Assembly: GCF_001477625.1 (NCBI RefSeq)
Contig: NZ_CP013692.1
Location: 3,100,001 to 3,164,000 of the forward strand
DNA: 64,000 nucleotides
Reading direction: 5' to 3'
Source of the DNA: Paucibacter sp. KCTC 42545
Lineage (GTDB): Bacteria > Pseudomonadota > Gammaproteobacteria > Burkholderiales > Burkholderiaceae_C
The number at the start of each line of letters is the position of its first letter. Position 1 is the stretch's first letter. Positions 62,272-64,000 of the stretch are shown piece by piece. The notes beneath the pieces are model-generated. The model was not told where the DNA came from, did no database searches, and saw only the letters and a program-made list of their open reading frames with translations. The translations under genes and the position numbers were made by a program.

Positions 62272-62297
62272 AGGATGAATTCTTCTTGGTTGATGCT

Positions 62298-62711
62298 TCA
62301 GTGGCTGCTGCAGGCGCCGGCGGATTTGACGGGCATGGGCGCGTCGCGGTCCACGCCAGCCGCTTGCAGGCGGGCCTCGTAGTCGCGCCACAGCTGTTCC
62401 TGCTGAGAGCCCAACTCGTACAGGTATTCCCAGGAGTAGAGGCCACTCTCATGGCCGTCAGAGAACTGCGGCTGTACGGCGTAATGGCCCACGGGCGCCA
62501 GCGCGGTGATGTTGACATCGCGCTTGCCGGTCTGCAGCGTTTCCTGGCCCGGGCCGTGGCCCTTCACCTCGGCCGAGGGGCTGTAGACCCGCATCAGCTC
62601 AAAAGGAATCTGAAAGCGGGCGCCGTCGCTGAAAGCCACCTCCAACAAGCGAGACTGCTGGTGGACGGTGATTTCGGTAGGGGTGGGGGTAGAAGATTTG
62701 AGACCGGCCAT
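62298..62711 (-). CDS. DUF971 (GBBH-like N-terminal domain) protein
   Basis: 137 aa. [36 protein letters not shown] and [20 protein letters not shown] match the DUF971 / gamma-butyrobetaine hydroxylase-like N-terminal domain. Function unknown; it may bind metal or assist Fe-S proteins. Located 26 bp upstream of ubiE on the same strand, a common arrangement in beta-proteobacteria. Confidence 0.88.
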   Translation of the reverse strand: MAGLKSSTPTPTEITVHQQSRLLEVAFSDGARFQIPFELMRVYSPSAEVKGHGPGQETLQTGKRDVNITALAPVGHYAVQPQFSDGHESGLYSWEYLYELGSQQEQLWRDYEARLQAAGVDRDAPMPVKSAGACSSH

Positions 62712-62796
62712 GATGTGTGTGTGCGCTCGCGTGAGCCCCGCAGTTTAGTCTTTCACGGCCCGCTGCCCGTGCCCACAAGGTCAAGGCCCCAATGCA

Positions 62797-62835
62797 AAGA
62801 GCCAAAGTCCCCGCATGGCGGAGGCTTTGGCTCTT
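62797..62835 (-). terminator. Strong stem-loop downstream of the small lysine-rich gene
   Basis: AAGAGCCAAAG (62797-62807) pairs perfectly with CTTTGGCTCTT (62825-62835), with a further CCGC/GCGG pairing in the loop. It lies 27 bp beyond the stop of the small gene (minus strand). Only a short T-run (CTCTTTGC) follows, so efficiency is uncertain. Confidence 0.55.
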
Positions 62836-62862
62836 GACTTACACAGCCGATCAGCGAGCGGC

Positions 62863-63003
62863 TTACTTGGTCTTCTTGCTGCGATCGGGAACCACGGTGG
62901 TGATGGTGGGCATCACGGCGCCGCTTGAAATCGGCTTCGGAGGCGAAGTGTCCTTTTTGGGCTTCTTCGCTTCCTTATTCGTTTTTTGCTGTCCTTTGGC
63001 CAT
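62863..63003 (-). CDS. Small lysine-rich protein
   Basis: 46 aa: it opens MAKGQQKTNKEAKKPKKD, continues with a Pro/Ser/Thr-rich middle, and ends VVPDRSKKTK. The ATG at 63003 has a strong GAGGAGAAGCCC ribosome region. Very basic at both ends, with no hydrophobic segment, so probably cytoplasmic and perhaps nucleic-acid or ribosome associated. I recall similar short proteins beginning MAKGQQ in Burkholderiales but know no function. A stem-loop directly downstream supports an independent short transcript. Confidence 0.75.
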   Translation of the reverse strand: MAKGQQKTNKEAKKPKKDTSPPKPISSGAVMPTITTVVPDRSKKTK

Positions 63004-63113
63004 GGGCTTCTCCTCACAAATTGCTTGCTATGCCTGTTGCATCAGTCGCACCGAATGTGCCGGGATGATGGCAATCCCGCCCGCAGTGTGCCACGGCTCA
63101 GGCAAGCGGCAGA

Positions 63114-63623
63114 TCAGTAAGCGCCCATGTAGTCCTTCTTGCCCAGCTCCACACCCTGGTGACGCAAGATGGCGTAGGCGGTGGTGACGTGGAAGAAGAA
63201 CTGCGGCAAGCCGTAGTGCAGCAGATAGTGCTGGCCGTTCATGCTGCGCTCTTTGGGCGTGCCGGGGCGCAGCACGATAGCGCGCTCGGCCGCACCAGCG
63301 AATTGGGCCTCGGTCAGGCCTTGGACAAAGGCCAGGGTCTTGGCGACGCGGGTCTGCAGATCGGCAAAGCTTTGCTCGGCATCATCGAAGGCGGGCACAT
63401 CAACGTCGGCCAGGCGGGCACTCACGCTCTTGGCGAAATCGCAGGCCACTTGCACCTGGCGCAGCAGGGGGAACATATCGGGCGACAGGCGGCCTTGCAG
63501 GAACACACCGGCCTCGATATTGCGGGCGGTGGCGTGGGCCTCGGCCTTGGCGAGCACATCGGCCAAGCCGCCCAACATTTGCGTGAACACCGGCACCGAC
63601 GCTTGGTACATGACTTGGCTCAT
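63114..63623 (-). CDS. DUF1993 family protein
   Basis: 169 aa from the ATG at 63623 (MSQVMYQASVPVFTQMLGGL). The helical pattern with EAHATARNIEAGVFLQGRLS, PDMFPLLRQVQVACDFAKSV and HYLLHYGLPQFFFHVTTAYA is that of DUF1993, a DinB-like four-helix bundle with a possible metal site (His residues near the C-terminus). Function unknown. Divergent from ybiB across 108 bp. Confidence 0.85.
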   Translation of the reverse strand: MSQVMYQASVPVFTQMLGGLADVLAKAEAHATARNIEAGVFLQGRLSPDMFPLLRQVQVACDFAKSVSARLADVDVPAFDDAEQSFADLQTRVAKTLAFVQGLTEAQFAGAAERAIVLRPGTPKERSMNGQHYLLHYGLPQFFFHVTTAYAILRHQGVELGKKDYMGAY

Positions 63624-63731
63624 GATGAGTTTTCCAATTAACTGAGTGGCCGCCATTCTCGCTGGCGAAACCCAGATCTGCCGGCTGCCCGGTAGAAAGC
63701 CCCAGGCGCCGGGAGATCTAAACTGCGGCCG

Positions 63732-64000
63732 ATGCAATTTTCCTCTTTGATCAAAGACGTCGGCCGCGGCATCAAGGGTGCGCGCGCTTTGGACTCGGCC
63801 ACGGCCGAAGCACTGTTTGGCGCCATCCTGGACCGTGAGGTGCCCGATATGGAGTTGGGCGCCATCCTGCTGGCGCTGCGCATCAAAGGGGAAAGCCAGG
63901 CCGAGCTGGCCGGTTTTGAGCGTGCCATGCAGGCCCGAACGGCCCGTCTCGAAGTCCCCCGTGGCCCACGCTGTGTGCTGCTGCCGACCTTCAACGGGGC
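63732..64000 (+). CDS. ybiB: YbiB / TrpD2 family nucleic-acid-binding protein (5' part)
   Basis: Only the first 89 codons are in the window; the gene runs off the right end. MQFSSLIKDVGRGIKGARAL, LDREVPDMELGAILLALRIK and GESQAELAGFERAMQART match the N-terminal helical domain of YbiB, a homologue of anthranilate phosphoribosyltransferase (TrpD) that binds nucleic acids instead of anthranilate. The reading frame stays open to the last base (PTFNGA). Confidence 0.85.
   Translation, partial: MQFSSLIKDVGRGIKGARALDSATAEALFGAILDREVPDMELGAILLALRIKGESQAELAGFERAMQARTARLEVPRGPRCVLLPTFNG

Overview
The window is a high-GC bacterial chromosome segment. Gene content and order point to a betaproteobacterium of the order Burkholderiales, probably near the Roseateles/Rubrivivax/Leptothrix group; this is inferred from protein character, not from a search. 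I saw no tRNA, rRNA, CRISPR array, insertion sequence or attachment site.

Left part (1-8.2 kb): a complete histidine-utilisation (hut) locus in two divergent arms. hutC-D-I-G-F runs on the minus strand with each gene overlapping the next, and hutU-hutH runs on the plus strand. The shared hutC/hutU promoter region carries a perfect CTATAC-TT-GTATAG palindrome, the likely HutC operator. HutF plus HutG indicates the five-step route via N-formylglutamate. Next comes a translationally coupled pair (8.4-11.4 kb): a periplasmic sugar-binding-type protein and a membrane GGDEF diguanylate cyclase.

Housekeeping string (11.5-24.5 kb and 61.5-63.0 kb): DUF971, ubiE, ubiJ, ubiB, fmdB, DUF502, aspS, nudB, an EEP-family phosphatase and clsB all read on the minus strand. 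This string is interrupted by a sodium:solute symporter, by a large orphan four-PAS histidine kinase on the opposite strand, and by a ~36 kb exopolysaccharide (EPS) locus that lies between ubiE and ubiJ.

EPS locus (24.7-61.1 kb): an exosortase-B-type Wzx/Wzy EPS locus. Plus-strand unit 1 (24.7-34.9 kb) holds the initiating sugar-phosphate transferase, EpsL, galE, manC, a TviB-type dehydrogenase and rfbBDAC, and ends at a bidirectional terminator. A minus pair (uge, ugd) diverges from plus-strand unit 2 (wecB, a WecG/TagA glycosyltransferase, and a secreted lyase-like lipoprotein). The long minus-strand unit (61-42.5 kb) carries epsD, epsE, epsF, epsG, xrtB, epsI, gmd, a NodB-type deacetylase, fcl, wzx, wzy, glycosyltransferases and an asnB-type amidotransferase. 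The sugars implied by the pathway genes are Glc/Gal, Man, Fuc, Rha, ManNAc (or its uronate) and GlcA/GalA.

Most notable details: the asnB-like gene has both an in-frame TAG and a Tyr in place of the catalytic Cys2; a glycosyltransferase remnant sits beside wzy; a near-consensus sigma-54 element with an 11-bp instead of 10-bp spacing lies upstream of epsD; and A+T-rich segments inside the minus-strand unit contrast with high-GC flanking genes. The right end holds a short lysine-rich protein gene, a DUF1993 gene and the 5' end of ybiB.
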